Part shown: positions 46,041 through 58,970 of the stretch, piece by piece
Position numbering within the stretch: position 1 is the first letter of the stretch
Layout of the letters: every line of letters begins with the position of its first letter
NCBI RefSeq assembly: GCF_040939455.1
Contig: NC_134109.1
Location: 69,232,501-69,296,500 of the forward strand
From: Microcebus murinus
Lineage: Eukaryota; Chordata; Mammalia; Primates; Cheirogaleidae
DNA: 64,000 bases
Reading direction: 5' to 3'
Notes under the pieces: generated by a model
The model's database searches: none
Seen by the model: the letters and a program-made list of their open reading frames with translations, nothing else
Told to the model about the DNA's origin: nothing
Translations under genes and position numbers: made by a program

Positions 46041-46470
46041 CTGCCCCCCTATAGTATTAAAGTAAATTAAAATGGACACTGGGCCTGAAGAATCCCTGAG
46101 CAGACAACACCAGTTAAGCCTCATAAGTGACCTTAACCCTGCTTGATTTGTAAACATAAGTGAAACCTAACTTGGGCTATTTCTTGTAAATGTCTCTATT
46201 AAAGAAAAACCAAACTTCAGCTCAACAGATCAGAAGTTACCAACAAACTTATAAATCTATAATTAGAGACTTTACAGCAGGATAGACCAAATAAGACAAC
46301 TGTATAACTGTTACCAGTCAAATATTTTCTTTGTTTTACTACCGTGTGCATCCTATGAAAGCCTCCCCTTGGAATCCCCCTGGTGGAGCTCTTGAACCAC
46401 TCCTGGTTTGGAGCTGCCTGATTCATGAATTGCTATTTGCACAAATAAACTCTTTAAAATTTTATGTGCC
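46041..46470 (+). mobile_element. Probable LTR-type repeat with poly(A) signal
   Basis: 'gaaagcctccccttggaatc', 'cctgattcatgaattgctat' and 'aaataaactctttaaaattt' look like the U3/R end of an old LTR. It is followed by an A-rich insert. Family uncertain. Confidence 0.35.
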
Positions 46471-46555
46471 TCAAAAAAAAAAAAAAAAGAAAAAGAAAGA
46501 AAGAAAGAAAAGAAAAAAATAAAATCCAGAAGAGGATTCTGCTGGAAAAAAAAGT
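46471..46555 (+). repeat. A-rich/(AAAG)n insert between 14-bp direct repeats
   Basis: ttttatgtgcctca lies just before and ttttatgtgtctca just after about 85 bp of A/AAAG repeat plus 'tccagaagaggattctgctg'. Confidence 0.75.
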
Positions 46556-46929
46556 TTTTATGTGTCTCAGTTTATCCTTTTGACAACAGTAATCTGTGAG
46601 TTCCTGAAGTCAGGACTAGGCCTGCCACAAAGTTGGTGCTAATCAGAATTGGTGGATGGATTCCTGGGGTGTGGTGAAGCATGCTTGTGTTAACTAGAGC
46701 TGAACAGGCCGGCTGGAAGGAGCTGGGGTCTGGAATTAGACAGGGCCCAGTGAGATGGGGCAGAGCCTGAATAGAAGGAAGTTCGGACCAGCCTGGCAGC
46801 AGATAAAGGAGCTAGTCTATTAAAGCAGTCAGAGTCAGGAAGATGTTCTAACAAGAGGGCACTGGAACAGGTTGGAAAGGCAAGCAGACAAATGGTAGCG
46901 ATAGACAGTAATGGATAGCTTTATGTCAT

Positions 46930-47400
46930 GTTCACTGTTTGTTAGGAGCTGTGCCTATAGCTTTATATACGTCATCCCCAAGCTAAGTGCACGGGGTCAG
47001 TATTGCCATCCACATTTTACAGCTAAGACTGAGGTTTAGAGCTGGGCTTCAAAGCATCTTCCTGGTTCCAAAACCTGTGCTCTTCACATTAGTGCTTCTC
47101 AGACTTTAATGTGCACTAAATCACTGGAAGGGGGTGTGGGGGGGTCTCCTTAAAGTGTTAATGTTTCAGTAGGCCTAGGGTGGGGCCTGAGATTCTGCAG
47201 CTCTAACAAGCTCCCATGATGTTGATGCTGCCAGTCTGTGGCTCACACTCTGACTGAGCAAGAATCACTTTTTTTCTCAGAGAGGCTAAGTAACACCCAG
47301 GTCACAGAGCTGGTTCATGGTAGAGTCAGGACTGGTTCATGGTAGAGTCAGGACTTTTGAACCCAGGTCTGTTTGACTCCAAAATGTAAACTCTTAGTCA
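46930..47400. mobile_element. MIR and MER5A-like fragments
   Basis: MIR text near 46,960-47,060 ('attttacagctaagactgag') and 47,270-47,390. MER5A-like text at 47,090-47,262 ('agtgcttctcagactttaat', 'tcagtaggcctagggtgggg'). Confidence 0.55.
47310..47353. repeat. 22-bp perfect tandem duplication
   Basis: Unit ctggttcatggtagagtcag plus ga occurs twice without mismatch. Confidence 0.97.
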
Positions 47401-48480
47401 TTAAAATATTCTGCCTCTGTCTATTAACAGGAAACAGGGCCCCCAGCTTCTAGGCTGGAACTTAAGAGAAAAATCTAATCCCTGAAAGTAAACAGGAGTC
47501 AGAAAAAACTAAGAGGGTTACCAAGACAGGGCCACTGGCATAGAGAATTAGGGCTGTTACCAGACTGCGGTACAGGGTGGGGCCCAAGTCTTAGGAACAA
47601 GACAAAAGCTGCATTTCTAAAACGAGGGCACAGCAGCAAGGACAACCTGACACTGAGACTCCGAGTGTGGGCCAGAGCCTCTTCCATCTCTCTTTCTGGG
47701 GCCTGAAATGGGGCCAGGGACTGGGGCAGCACTGATCCTGCAGGTGCGATGAGGCGTGGGAAAAGAGAAGAAGGACCCAGGGCTGGGAGCGGGGCCACTC
47801 CTCCTCTTCCTCCCCAGGGCCCCCAGCACTGCCCAGGGAGGTGAGGCCTTGCTAAGTCTTATCAGTACTCCTGCACTTCCCTATCTTACTCTCCATTCTC
47901 TTGATTTTGAGCTCTCCTCCCACCCTTGGTCCTCCACATGCATGCGCCCTGTTTGCAAGACAAGATGGTTCCGTGTCTTAGGAACCTATTGACCGAGCTC
48001 TGTCAGGATCCATAATAATTGCCTTATATTTTTCTTTCCTTTTTCCCATCCTGCCTTGTTCCCTTTGATTGGCCGGGGCATAGGGTGGGTCTCTGAGAAG
48101 TGGAGGAATGAGCATTGGCTCTGTGTGGGGTCTGCAGCGGGGGAAGAGGAAGCCCACGGAGCAGCACAGAGCCGCTCAGAGCACAGAGTGGGGCATTTCA
48201 GGTGCTTCTGGTCTCCTGCTCTCACATCAGGAATCCAGCCACCCATGCCACACCAGCTGTCAGCTCAAGGGCTGCATCAGAGTCATCAACTATATTAGGA
48301 TCTTAGTCAGAACTTCTGATTGACTTTTGGCTAGAGGCCACTTTAGAACTTTCACAACAAAGGACAGGTACAAATGTGACCTTCAGGAAAAGCTACAGAG
48401 TTTTAAACAGAAAAAGGACCAGATCAGTTTCTGAGCATGAAAAATGCGACACTTTCAGAAACTGCTTTGCAAAAGTAATG
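47401..48480. other. No gene recognised (intergenic)
   Basis: GC-richer unique DNA. Overlapping open frames on both strands (for example 47,499-47,829 and 48,056-48,323) have no recognisable domains and I do not call them. Confidence 0.35.
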
Positions 48481-48484
48481 GTTA

Positions 48485-48824
<340 letters not shown>

Positions 48825-51800
48825 AAAAGTAATGGTTAGACACCGTTATGTCAATGTTACTGCTGTGGGGAAAAAAAGTCTTTTTCACCAGCAGAGACTG
48901 ACCTCTCTGTTATATCTCGATAATCTCCCATGACCTGAGAGCCCATCACATACCTTCTGTCACTCCTGCCCCCAGACAGAGCCTCTCTGTCCAAGTGACA
49001 CCCTCTCCCAAAGAAGGGCTGAGATAGAAAGAGGTGTTTGTCAGCACCCTCTTACTTAACTTTCCTTGGCCATTTTGATCATATTTTGAAATTCATTGTG
49101 ATTTATTTTCAAGAGTTGATTACAGTTTAGTCTCTAAAGAAGCTGGTAATAACCCAAATACAAGTCACTTGAGGGAGGACCCCTGGAATCATCCATGACT
49201 TTGAGAAGCCTCCAAAAACTATAAGCATTTCATTTTTGTGTATCCCAGTTAAAAAAAAAATCCCAGTGTGTATTTTATACAAATAGATAAAAGCTTCCAA
49301 AAGGATACACCCCACCCATTAACCTTTGGGGTTACCTTTGGGGATGGGCTTGTGAAGAGTGGAAGGAGCTTCACTTCTTTTGCCTTACAGATTTGTCGTT
49401 TGCATTTTTACAGTGAGGAGCATTACTTTTATGATAGGGAGAAAGGAAAGAAGAGAGCAAGGGGGGAGGGAGGAGAAAGCAAGTTGGAAAAGAGAAAGAC
49501 AGAAAAACAAAGAGAGAGAGAGAGAAAGCTACCTCCACACTCCTCCACCCTCTCCCTGAATAGGGTCCAGGGAATCTCATCTATGTCCCTCATCCTGCAG
49601 AAGCTGCTGGAACCCTCACAGGCACAGAGAACAGCAGCTGTTCACCCTCTTTGGTGCATTATTCATCCTGTATTTATTTTATTTAGATTGGTCAGAGTCA
49701 AAAGAGCTCAAAATAAAAATACACACAACTTTTAGCCATTTTAAATATCAAAACGTAGAATGATATTTAGGGAGACTAGAGGCAAGAGGGAGGCCACAGG
49801 GCAAACATAAAAGCAACAACTTGGATAAGAAAGAACCAGCAGTTTCAAGTAAAAAGCAACAAATACCAGTCTGCTGAAAAAGCCCAAGTCTGCTACTCCT
49901 TGTTTGAGCTTATAACAACCTTGTCCTCCAGACGTCGGACAGAAAATTAGACATGGAAGCCATTGTCCCCTGGATTCTCTTATTGCCTCAGAATGCCCAC
50001 AGCATTGGCCAGCAGCTGTGGACGTGGTTCCTCAAGACCACGGCCAAGCTCACCTTCCCCAGAACCCCTTCCTCTCTGCCCTGCCCTTCGGGGACAGTGA
50101 TTCTGCGTTCCCATGTTATGTGCTCAAGTTTTCAGTTATTTTGCACATGTTAACTGTTGTCGCTTTGGACTTAGTTACCATGTTGGTGGTGTGTCTAGTT
50201 TATTGATCTGAAAACCTTTAAGTACAAAGACCTTTGGCGTGATTCTTCACCCCTTCGGTGTTCAGGTAGTGCCTCACCCACAGAGGGGGTCCTATGACCT
50301 TCCGTCACCTTCCTGCCACCTCTCCACGCTCTTCTCCAGTGACATTGCGCAGAAGCCAGAAGGACCGTGGTTAGCAAATGACCACGCAGGCACGTCTGTC
50401 TAATTCTAGCCAAGGGCACGGGGGAAAGGACAGAGCCCAGGGACCTGTGGCCTCTTCTCTGAGGGGACAGCTGGGCTAATAATAGGAGGGGAGATTAGGG
50501 AGGGATTTGAACTGCATTGTTATCTCACAGGAATGGCGTTTGAGGGCCTTTCTCCCAAGCTCTTCCCAGAGCAGCTCCACCCCCCTCCACCCCTGTGTGG
50601 CTGTGGGGCCCACTGCCTTTTCCACCTCTCTCGTTCTCTCCCTTCCATCGTCCCCCTCAATTCCTCATCCCTTTCCTCTCCATGTTCTGCTCTCCTGCCC
50701 CTATTTTCCCTACTTCTTTGCCTGGATCGGCTTCCTTCCACCACATCCTACGAGGCCTGTCCACATGTCCTTCGTCTCTGCCTGTGGTACTTCGGGCCCC
50801 TCTGTCCCACCCCCTCTCTTCCCAGGAGCCTCACTGTCTTCAGCTTCAGGCGCCAGATTTCTTTTCCAGACTTGTGACCTCTGTCTCCCCACTAACACAT
50901 TTGGGCCAGTTTTGTGTCCTCCCCTGAGTCCTGCTCTACCGCTGTCCCTGTGGACAAGCACAGGTGGGTAACAGAGGTTGAGGTGGGCCGATGGCCGCCA
51001 CATGCCCAACAACTAGCCGTCAGCACCGTCTGACACCAGGCACAGGGACACCTCTGAGAACAAGACCCACCTCCCCGAGCCCAGCCGAGCTATTCTTAGG
51101 AGCCCAGCACCACAAAAGGGCCTTTTGCTTTGTTTCACACCACCCCCAGGGATCTGCTCTTGGCAGCCAAGGCTGTAATCTCAGAGACAGGGGCCCAGGC
51201 ACGGGGAGGCCCGGCTGGAAGCTGTGCCCCCCACTCTGCTTCTCAGAACCATGAGGCTCTGCCCTTGGGCAAGGTCACCTCCCCTTCATGACATGAGAGC
51301 ACACAGCTCTGCCACTCTTTCTGTTGTCTTGGCCTTTTCATTCCACTGCCTTTATTCCCACGGCTAGACCTCAGCTCTGCCAGCCCCACCCCTCTGGCTA
51401 CCCTGCTGTATCTCTGCATGCCTCCCTGTCTACCCCTCTTTTGGCCTCCTCATGCACCTCTGCCCTGACTTTTCCCCACTCCCAACAAACCAACAACTCA
51501 ACCATCCTGCTTCTTTCTCACTCTCCCTGTTCACAAAGCTTCAGCTCCTTTAATCTGATAAACTCAAAGCGTTTTGAAAAAGACCCTTCTTTCCTTGCTG
51601 CAGGTGGGGAAACTAAGACCCCTGTATCTGTCTGTTAAGAGGTTGAGCCTGAGCAGCTCTCAGCCTTTAGTCTGGTCTACAGACTGAGAACAGTCTGGCA
51701 CTCCGGCTGCTGGCTGCCCCGAAAAGCTCCCTTGGGGGCAAGCAGCAGCCAGCTCCCCGGATCCTCTCTTCCAAGCCTGACTTTGTGAGTCTCAGATCCG

Positions 51801-52431
51801 GGCAGTCACTCACCAGCCTCTCCCATGGTCAGAAGGACGCGTGTAACGTGTGTATCTGTTGGTTTACTTATTCAGTTTCTAATTCTTATGGAAAACTTTG
51901 GGGCATGTGTAGCAAAAACCTGGAATGAAAGCTCTGCACTGAGCCCAGGCGTGTACACCCGGCTGCAGGGATGCTGCACAGCCCTGCCGCACAGAGACAG
52001 CAGAGCAGGGCCAGCTCTCCACCCTCCCCTTGGAGCGCCAGCAAGGGCCCTGCCCTAAGACACCAGGAAGTTATCCCAGCCCCCGAGTGCCAGTAGAGGC
52101 ACCTGTACCATCAAACCAGTAACATTGTCTTTCTAGGTAAAATTTTTAAAAAGTAAGCAGAAGACACTTGCTAGGGCTACTCCCTGCCCTGCAGCCTGCT
52201 TTAGTACTGCCACGGTGGAGGTCAGGAGGCCGTGACCCTTCTCAGGCAGTCGGAGAAGGCGCAGGGAGGAGAGCCAGGGCTGCGGCAAGCTCTGCTCCCA
52301 GCTCCCTGCCTGCGTATCTGGAGGGGAGGAGCCATCGAGTCTCACATCTGGCACACCAACTCTCCAGGTATTCCCAAACTGCCCCCCTACCGGCTTCCAA
52401 AAAGAGAGACGGGAATAAGAAAACAGAACCA
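48825..52431. other. Unique intergenic DNA upstream of MYH7
   Basis: Largely free of young repeats. Contains a GA-rich run (49,435-49,530), a possible muscle E-box cluster (49,630-49,760) and pyrimidine-rich stretches. Open frames here (for example 49,268-49,735 and 50,507-50,971) are compositional. No exon is supported. Confidence 0.35.
49631..49760. promoter_or_regulatory. Candidate muscle enhancer: E-box plus AT-rich MEF2-like sites
   Basis: ACAGCAGCTGTT (49,631-49,642) is an optimal MyoD-type E-box. AT-rich motifs follow (tgtatttattttatttag, ctcaaaataaaaataca). About 9.6 kb upstream of the MYH7 start. Inference only. Confidence 0.25.
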
Positions 52432-52770
52432 GGCCGGGCGCTGTGGCTCACGCCTGTAATCCTAGCTCTTGGGAGGCCGAGGCGGGCGGATTGCTCAAGG
52501 TCAGGAGTTCAAAACCAGCCTGAGCAAGAGCGAGACCCCGTCTCTACTATAAATAGAAAGAAATTAATTGGCCAACTGATATATATATAAAAAAATTAGC
52601 CGGGCATGGTGGCGCATGCCTGTAGTCCCAGCTACTCAGGAGGCTGAGGCAGGAGGATCGCTTGAGCCCAGGAGTTTGAGGTTGCTGTGAGCTAGGCTGA
52701 CGCCATGGCACTCACTCTAGCCTGGACAACAAAGTGAGACTCTGTCTCAAAAAAAAAAAAAAAAAAAAAA
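52432..52770 (+). mobile_element. Alu
   Basis: Full-length young dimer, target copies gaaaacagaacca on both sides. Carries CTATAAATAG at 52,547, about 6.7 kb from the MYH7 promoter. Confidence 0.95.
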
Positions 52771-52879
52771 GAAAACAGAACCAGAAAATGTAAAAGGGAA
52801 TGGGGAACAAAACAGGGCATCTTCTATCACTCCTCTTCACGTGTTCAGGACTGCCCTATCTTAAAAACAAAACAAACAG

Positions 52880-53470
52880 TGCTACTTGGCCATTTTCCTC
52901 TTTAGCTGCTATCTAATCTCATTCATTTCACTGCCAAAGTCCTCAAACACATGGTGTACACCCACTGCTTCCACTTCCTGTCCACTCATCCTTTTCTTAA
53001 TTAACTCCCTGTAGCCTGGCTCTGCCTGTGACTCGACAGAGGCTGTTTGCTCCAAGATAACCCAAGTTGTCTTCTCTTCCTGACAGCCTTTCTTTGGCAT
53101 CTGACACTACCAGCCACCTGCTCCTCTTGAAATACTTCTTTTGGCTTCTAGGAAACTGCTCTTTTCTTGTTCCCCTGGCCTCTCTTTCAATCTCCTTCTC
53201 CATTCTCTGTGGGCTTCTCTTTCTTCCCCCATCTTTTCACTGTGGGTATCTCCCTGCCCCTTCCTCTTCTCTCCAATGGCTTCTCCCACATCTCCTGGGC
53301 AATCAACTCTCTTTCTCCAGTTCTGCCCACTGGGCCCATGATTCCACCTTCTTAACGGAACGCAAAACATCTTCCATCACTCTCCCTACTGTTACCTCCA
53401 GCTCCCCCAAACCGAACATTTTGTCTTTCCTCCTGCCTAATAGCTAGTTCCTTTTTGCCAATATTCCCAT
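52880..53470 (+). mobile_element. L2 ORF2-derived fragment
   Basis: 'catctgacactaccagccac', 'ctcctcttgaaatacttctt', 'ttggcttctaggaaactgc' follow the L2 reverse-transcriptase-region consensus. The frame is not intact. Confidence 0.5.
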
Positions 53471-53789
53471 CCTTGCCAACGTCATGCAGGCATGACTTCC
53501 TTTCTCATTTCCTGTATCCAGTCTATCTGTCAGCAAGATGTTTTATTCCTCCCTCAGAAATGCCTTCTAGTGTTGCCTTTCCTCTTCATGCTGGGCTCGC
53601 TCTCCTGCTGGCCTTGTAGTGTAGTCTTGCTTCTGTAGTCTTCTCTCGGGTCTCCCTGCCTCCAGCCTCTTCTTCCTTCAAGCACCCAACAGTAGCCTGT
53701 CGAGGCCCCTCAAACCCTGCTCTCAAGACATCACAATGACTGCCCTAGAACTTTAGTTACTCGTTGCTTCCAGGACATTGTCCATTTTT
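53471..53789. other. No gene recognised (intergenic)
   Basis: Pyrimidine-rich sequence, possibly further decayed L2. Confidence 0.3.
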
Positions 53790-54025
53790 CTGATCTGGGG
53801 AACATGGCAGAGTCGGTAGACAGTACTTTTGAGCAGGATAGACCTGGGTCTGAATCCCAGTGCACACTGGCTGCTTGACCTTGAGCAAACAGCTTAGCCT
53901 CTCTGAACCCTGTTGTCCATCTATAACATGCAAGTTAAGTGACAGACAATTGTTAGCATTAAGTGAGATCATGTGTGTAAAACACTGTGCTTGGTACCAG
54001 CACAGGGAGACACTCAACACTTAGA
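53790..54025 (+). mobile_element. MIR SINE
   Basis: 'acctgggtctgaatcccagt', 'gcttgaccttgagcaaacag', 'gtgagatcatgtgtgtaaaa' follow the MIR consensus. Confidence 0.65.
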
Positions 54026-55475
54026 CAGCCCTTTCCCCTTTTTCCTTCCACCTAAGTCTCCAGACCCCTCACAGCACAGTCTGAGTCCTCACTAACTCAC
54101 CACACCAGTCCCCCTCCATCCCTTTGGTCATGGTGCGACTCTCACTGCTTAGAACACATCCTGAATCCCAGGAGTTCTCAAAGCCCTAGCCTCCCTTCAA
54201 GCCCCAGTTCCATGTCCCCACCTTGAAACCTTTGACTGTTCCAGCCCACACAGAGCAAGAGCTTCTCTGCCTGTGGATTGTTCCGGGTCTAGATCACACT
54301 GTTTAGCTGCAAGCCGTCTCCCGTGGTTCCCAGTGTGTTACCTTCGGCTCCCCGAGCTGGTGGGAGTGCCTTGGAGTCAGAGGCCCCCACAGAGCCTGGC
54401 ATGCGGCAGGGGTCAGTGAGGCATCTGACTGGCTAATTGGGACCCAGCTGGGCTGAGCTGGGGACTGGAACTGAGGCCTCCTGGAGAGTTCGTCAAACGC
54501 CAGTGCTCTGATTAAAACTGGCTACAGAAGGTAGCTCCTGCCACTGGTGCCTGTGCAGAGACAGGCACACACACACAGACATGCATGTGTGTAGGCGCGT
54601 GTGCTTGGTGCACTCACTTGCATTTATGGTGGGGGTAGAAGAGGAGAGACAGGCAGTGGTCCCAGGGAGGCCTACTTGAGGAAATGGGGCCTCTGACAAG
54701 AGTAATCAGGGACAGAATGTCCTCTCCCCTCCAGAGCAGGCGCTCATTACTCAGCCTCCTCACTGAGCTCATTACTCAGGCTCCTCACTGAGTAACCGCC
54801 TTCCACTCTTCCCATGGTCGCCACAGCCTGTCCTGGGCCAGGCCTGGCAGCCCCAGGAGACGGCCCCAGGGAAATCTGTGAACAGAGCAGAGGTCCTCGT
54901 GGAGGAGCAGGGACCTGTGGTGTGTCCCCAGCTGGAGCCCAGCACAGAGAGAGCAGTGTGCAGGGCCCCAGGTCTGGGTGCCAAAGTACCCAGCAGGTGA
55001 CTCCAGGATGCTGTCTCTCAGTTTGCACAATTATTTCATATCACGATATCCTAGCCACTCTCCTCCCAGAGGTTTTTGGCCCCTCTGTGTCCCAAGATCA
55101 ATTTGGCTCCAGCCAGGGGTGGTTGAGACTGTTGAAGCTCCCCTGGTCAGTCCGAGAACCTTGGCCTCCTTGGTTCTTGTCTGGACAAACAGACCACAGG
55201 ACTCCAGGATGCCTGGTCCACCCTGGCCCAGACCCTCCCTTGAACCAAATGGACTTAAGGGGGCTGAGGGAGGGGTGGGGACAAAGAACCTATGTAGCAG
55301 GGTACCTGGCCCTACTGCGTACAGTCTGGCTTCCTTCTGTCTGTGTCCTAACATAAATGCTGCTGCTTAGTGAGGGCCCAGAGTGTGTCTGGTGTGCTAG
55401 ACCCTTCCCCCGTGCGATATCTCATGGTGTTAATAGCTCTGGAAAGTAAATGTGACTGTCCTCATGTAATAGATC
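54026..55475. other. Unique intergenic DNA upstream of MYH7
   Basis: A weak L2-like stretch at 54,050-54,340. Otherwise unique and GC-rich. The longest frame (54,814-55,356, 180 codons) has no recognisable domain. Confidence 0.35.
54742..54791. repeat. 25-bp tandem duplication
   Basis: Unit gctcattactcagcctcctc plus actga at 54,742-54,766 repeats at 54,767-54,791 with one C/G difference. Confidence 0.95.
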
Positions 55476-55919
55476 AGCAGTCTCCAGACTTTTTGGCACC
55501 AGGGACCAGTTTCACGGAAGACAAATTTTCCACCAACTGGGGAGGGGAGATGGTTTTGGGATGATTCAAGTGCATTACATTTATTGTGCAGTCAAACCTC
55601 TCTGCTAATGATAATCTGTACTTGCAGCTGCTCCCCAGCGCTAGAATCACCACCTCGGCTCCACTTCAGATCATCAGGCATTGGATTCTCATAAGGAGCC
55701 TGCAACCTAGATCCCTCACATGCGCAGTTTACAGCAGGGTTTGTGCTCCTGTGAGAATCTAGGAGCAGAGCTTAAACAGAGATGCAAGCGATGGGGAGTG
55801 GCTGTAAATACAGACGAAGCTTCGCTAGCTCACCCGCCACTCACCTCCTGCTGTGCAGCCTAGTTCCTAACAGGCCACGGACTGGTACTGATCCACAGCC
55901 TCAGGGGTTGGGGACCACA
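55476..55919. mobile_element. hAT-type DNA transposon remnant
   Basis: 'ctttttggcaccagggacca', 'cacggaagacaaattttcca', 'caggccacggactggtactg' and the end 'ggggttggggaccac' match a mammalian hAT element with ends like cagtggtccccaacc. Strand and exact family are not settled. Confidence 0.6.
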
Positions 55920-58900
55920 GTTCCAGATGACAAAACTAGTTATGTGACTGACCTAGACCACACAGCTAGAAAAATGGAATCGCTAGGTTTCAAAGTGGAC
56001 CCTTGTGAATGACTCCAAAGCTCGCCAGGCTGCCCCCCTCCTGCCCTCTGAGGCCTCCAGCCCTGGGCCCCAGACTGGCCACTTCCCACAAAGCCTCCTG
56101 TTGGCAAGTTGTGCCCCTCCAAACACTCCCTGAAGCAAGAACTACCTTCCCAAACCACTCCAAACTGAACTGGGCCAGCCCCAAACCCACCCCAGCTCCA
56201 GTCTTTCCAGCTGTCCACTGTCTGTCAGAAAGCAGAGACTATGGGGGCTCAGGGGAAGAAATGCAGAGGTACAAAAGATTTTGGAGCCAGCAGGAAGACA
56301 AAAGAATGACAAGAAGGAGCAGCTGTTTGCAAAGGGAAACCTGAGGCAGGCACAGAGCTCAGCTCCCTAATCCCAGGCTCGTGTGGAGCCAGGGCAGGGG
56401 CCCCCCAAGGTCAGGGATGCGAGGGCAGGCGAGTGGGAGAGTCGGTCTCCACTCCTGGGTGGGTCCCCTCTCCTGTGTGCACAGACTACTGGTGCCTCAT
56501 TCCTCCTTCTGGGCCAAGTCTCCTGCCACTTTCTGACCCCATTCTGCTGCCTTCCCTTTGGGTTTGAGGGGCATCTTTCCGATTTCCCTCTTTCCCTGGT
56601 GATGTCTCCACTAATTCGCCCTAGTGTCTTCCCCACCCCCATTCCTGGTAGTAATTTTAGCAACTTTTCCTCTGAACTACCGCTGGCATGTTCACAGCAA
56701 ATGGCCTCTGTTTGGGCCTGACACTTGATCAGGGTGGTGACAGAGCCCAGACAAAGCAGGCACAATGCCGGGGAGGCGAGAACAGAGGGACAGATCACCT
56801 TCCTTCCACTCCAGGCCTTATTTGGTCTACCTTGCTGAGGTTGCCCCCCCCCCAGCTCTTTTTATTTATAGCATTTTGCTCTGCTCTCCTTTGTCTTGTC
56901 TACTATCACCCTGTAGTACTCTCTACACAGTCCCCACCCACCCCACGTGGTGGGGCCCCAGCCCCTCACTCTTCTGACTAGGAATGTGTGTGTTTGCAAA
57001 GCTTGGGCCTGAATTCCACTTCTACAAATAGTTGAGTAGAGGTACCCAGGGGAGGGATCTTTCTTTTGGTCATAGTTCTATCCTTGTTGACCAGAACGAT
57101 GCCTGGCACATAGTAGGCACTGCGCGAATACTTGTTGAATGAAGGAATCAGCAAAGCCGCTCAGTCTGCAGACAGCACACACACAGAAAGACAACCATGA
57201 TGGAGCCAAGAGCAGGGGCTGGAAGGGCTGGGGACTAGCAGGACAGCAGACCCTCCAATCTGAGCCGTGGGGCGGAGAGCCTAGTTAGGGAGGTGAGTTC
57301 TGCTCTGCAACAGGGTGTGGAGAACAGTAACACCAAAACACCAGCAGGCCGGAGCCCCCCAAACCTTGAAGGAGGGCAACAAAGTGGGATTGGCTTTACT
57401 AACTGTGGAAAAGTTTCCCAGGTCCACAGCCAAGGCGGCTGGCCCGTCGTGAAGGCACTGGCTTTGTAACGGCTCAACTGTGTCCCGAGCATCCTTTGTA
57501 CACCTCGATCCCCTGCATCTGTGCCCGAGCCCTGGGGAATCAGGAGGGGTGACAGTTTTGTGCTTGGAAACCTGGAAGGGGTGGGCGAAAGAGTTTTTGC
57601 CCTTCATCACCCATCCCTGGGGTTCCTACCTAGGGTGCTGGTTCCTCAGCGCCTGGCAGGGCCTGGCCGGGGCCGCCTCAGCTACCTCGGCACTGCAGAG
57701 CTGCTGCTGCATCAGATGCGTCCCCTGCAGGTTCAAGTCTACCCCCAGCTTGCTACACTCCCACACACACATCCGCTAAATGTCCTCAGACTGTGCCTTG
57801 GTTGCTGAGCAGCCCCCACAGAGGCCCTCTCATGGATTTCTCCTTCCCAGCTATGCCTACCCCACCTTCAAAATATACCTGCCCTGCACCCCATCCCCCA
57901 GGCCTGCTTCTCTCCTTCCAAGCTGACAGCTAATCAGATGGACTAATCCGCATGCGCCAAGTGCAGTGCGCTGTGGTTGGGGAGAGGGGGGATTTCAAAC
58001 CAAAGCCCGCAGTGGTTGCCTGGACACGCAGCCAGTCATGCTTGCACTCTCCATTGCTGAGTGTGGCGTCAGCTATGTTCTGCGCTCCTGGGCTGGGCCC
58101 CAGCTTCCTCTCCCCACTCCTCTGCAGCTGCTCCCAGGGCCTGCAAAGGGGAAGATTTTTCCTGTCCTGCCCTTCTGCCCCACTTGCCTGGAGAACACCA
58201 GTCACCTCCAGGTCTGGACACAGGTCGCCCCACCAGAGACTGGTGGGCCAGGCAACAACTGTCTTGGTTAGGGGTCTCCATCTAGCCCAGAGCAGCTGTG
58301 TTATCTATAGTTCAGACAGAGTCTGGCTCTGGGCCAGGGCATTTAGTACCTGCATTTAGGAAAATGAGTCAGGCAAAAAGCTCCAAACTAGGACCCCTGG
58401 GTTTGAGTCCTACCCTCTGTACGCAGTGGGTCTGGAGTCCCAGCCCTCCTTCCCAAGCTTCCTCCACAAGCCAGGCTCCATCCCCATCTGCTGATGTGTC
58501 CTGCCTTGAATCTTGCTGCTTTGATTAGCTGTATGACCTTAAAGAATACACTGTCCCTCTTCATAAAATGAAGGGCTGGCTCTGAGGTTAAGTGACCTCA
58601 ACACATTGCCCGCTGGTCCAGGGAAATCAGTGCCCAAGCCAGAGTCCCCACTTCTAAGCTCCCTGGGCATTGTTCTTGCCACTTGGCTAGGAAATCTCCT
58701 TCCAGCTGTCCCAATCTAGCCCCCACCCTGGAGCTGTGCCCCCAACTCTTTCCTACCCCTCTCTGCTGCTGACACTCAGCCCCTTCCCATCTCACAGTTG
58801 GATATAGAACCCAGGACAGGGGAGCAGTGAGGACACTGCTGAAACGGGGCCAGGTCAGCAGAGGGGGCACAGCACCCGAGGGAGTGCCCTGCAGGAGAGC

Positions 58901-58960
58901 CAGGGGCCTGCCTGCCAAAGGCACGGTGGGCTGGTGGGGTGGTCGTGGTCAGTCCCTCTC
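55920..58960. other. Unique GC-rich DNA upstream of MYH7
   Basis: Only a MIR-like tail near 57,080-57,145 ('gatgcctggcacatagtagg') is visible. Numerous overlapping frames are GC artefacts. No exon is supported. Distal cardiac regulatory elements could lie here, but the sequence alone does not show where. Confidence 0.35.
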
Positions 58961-58970
58961 CTACCAGCTG

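Noticed and set aside
49268..49735. 155-codon frame with Lys/Glu/Arg-rich middle
   Set aside because: Produced by a GA-rich repeat at 49,435-49,530. No homology recognised.
50507..50971. 154-codon Ser/Pro-rich frame
   Set aside because: Low-complexity pyrimidine-rich DNA. Several other frames in the same interval are also open.
54814..55356. 180-codon open frame upstream of MYH7
   Set aside because: Gly/Pro/Ser-rich translation without a recognisable domain, no splice or promoter context, and overlapping frames on the other strand. It fits a chance frame in GC-rich DNA.
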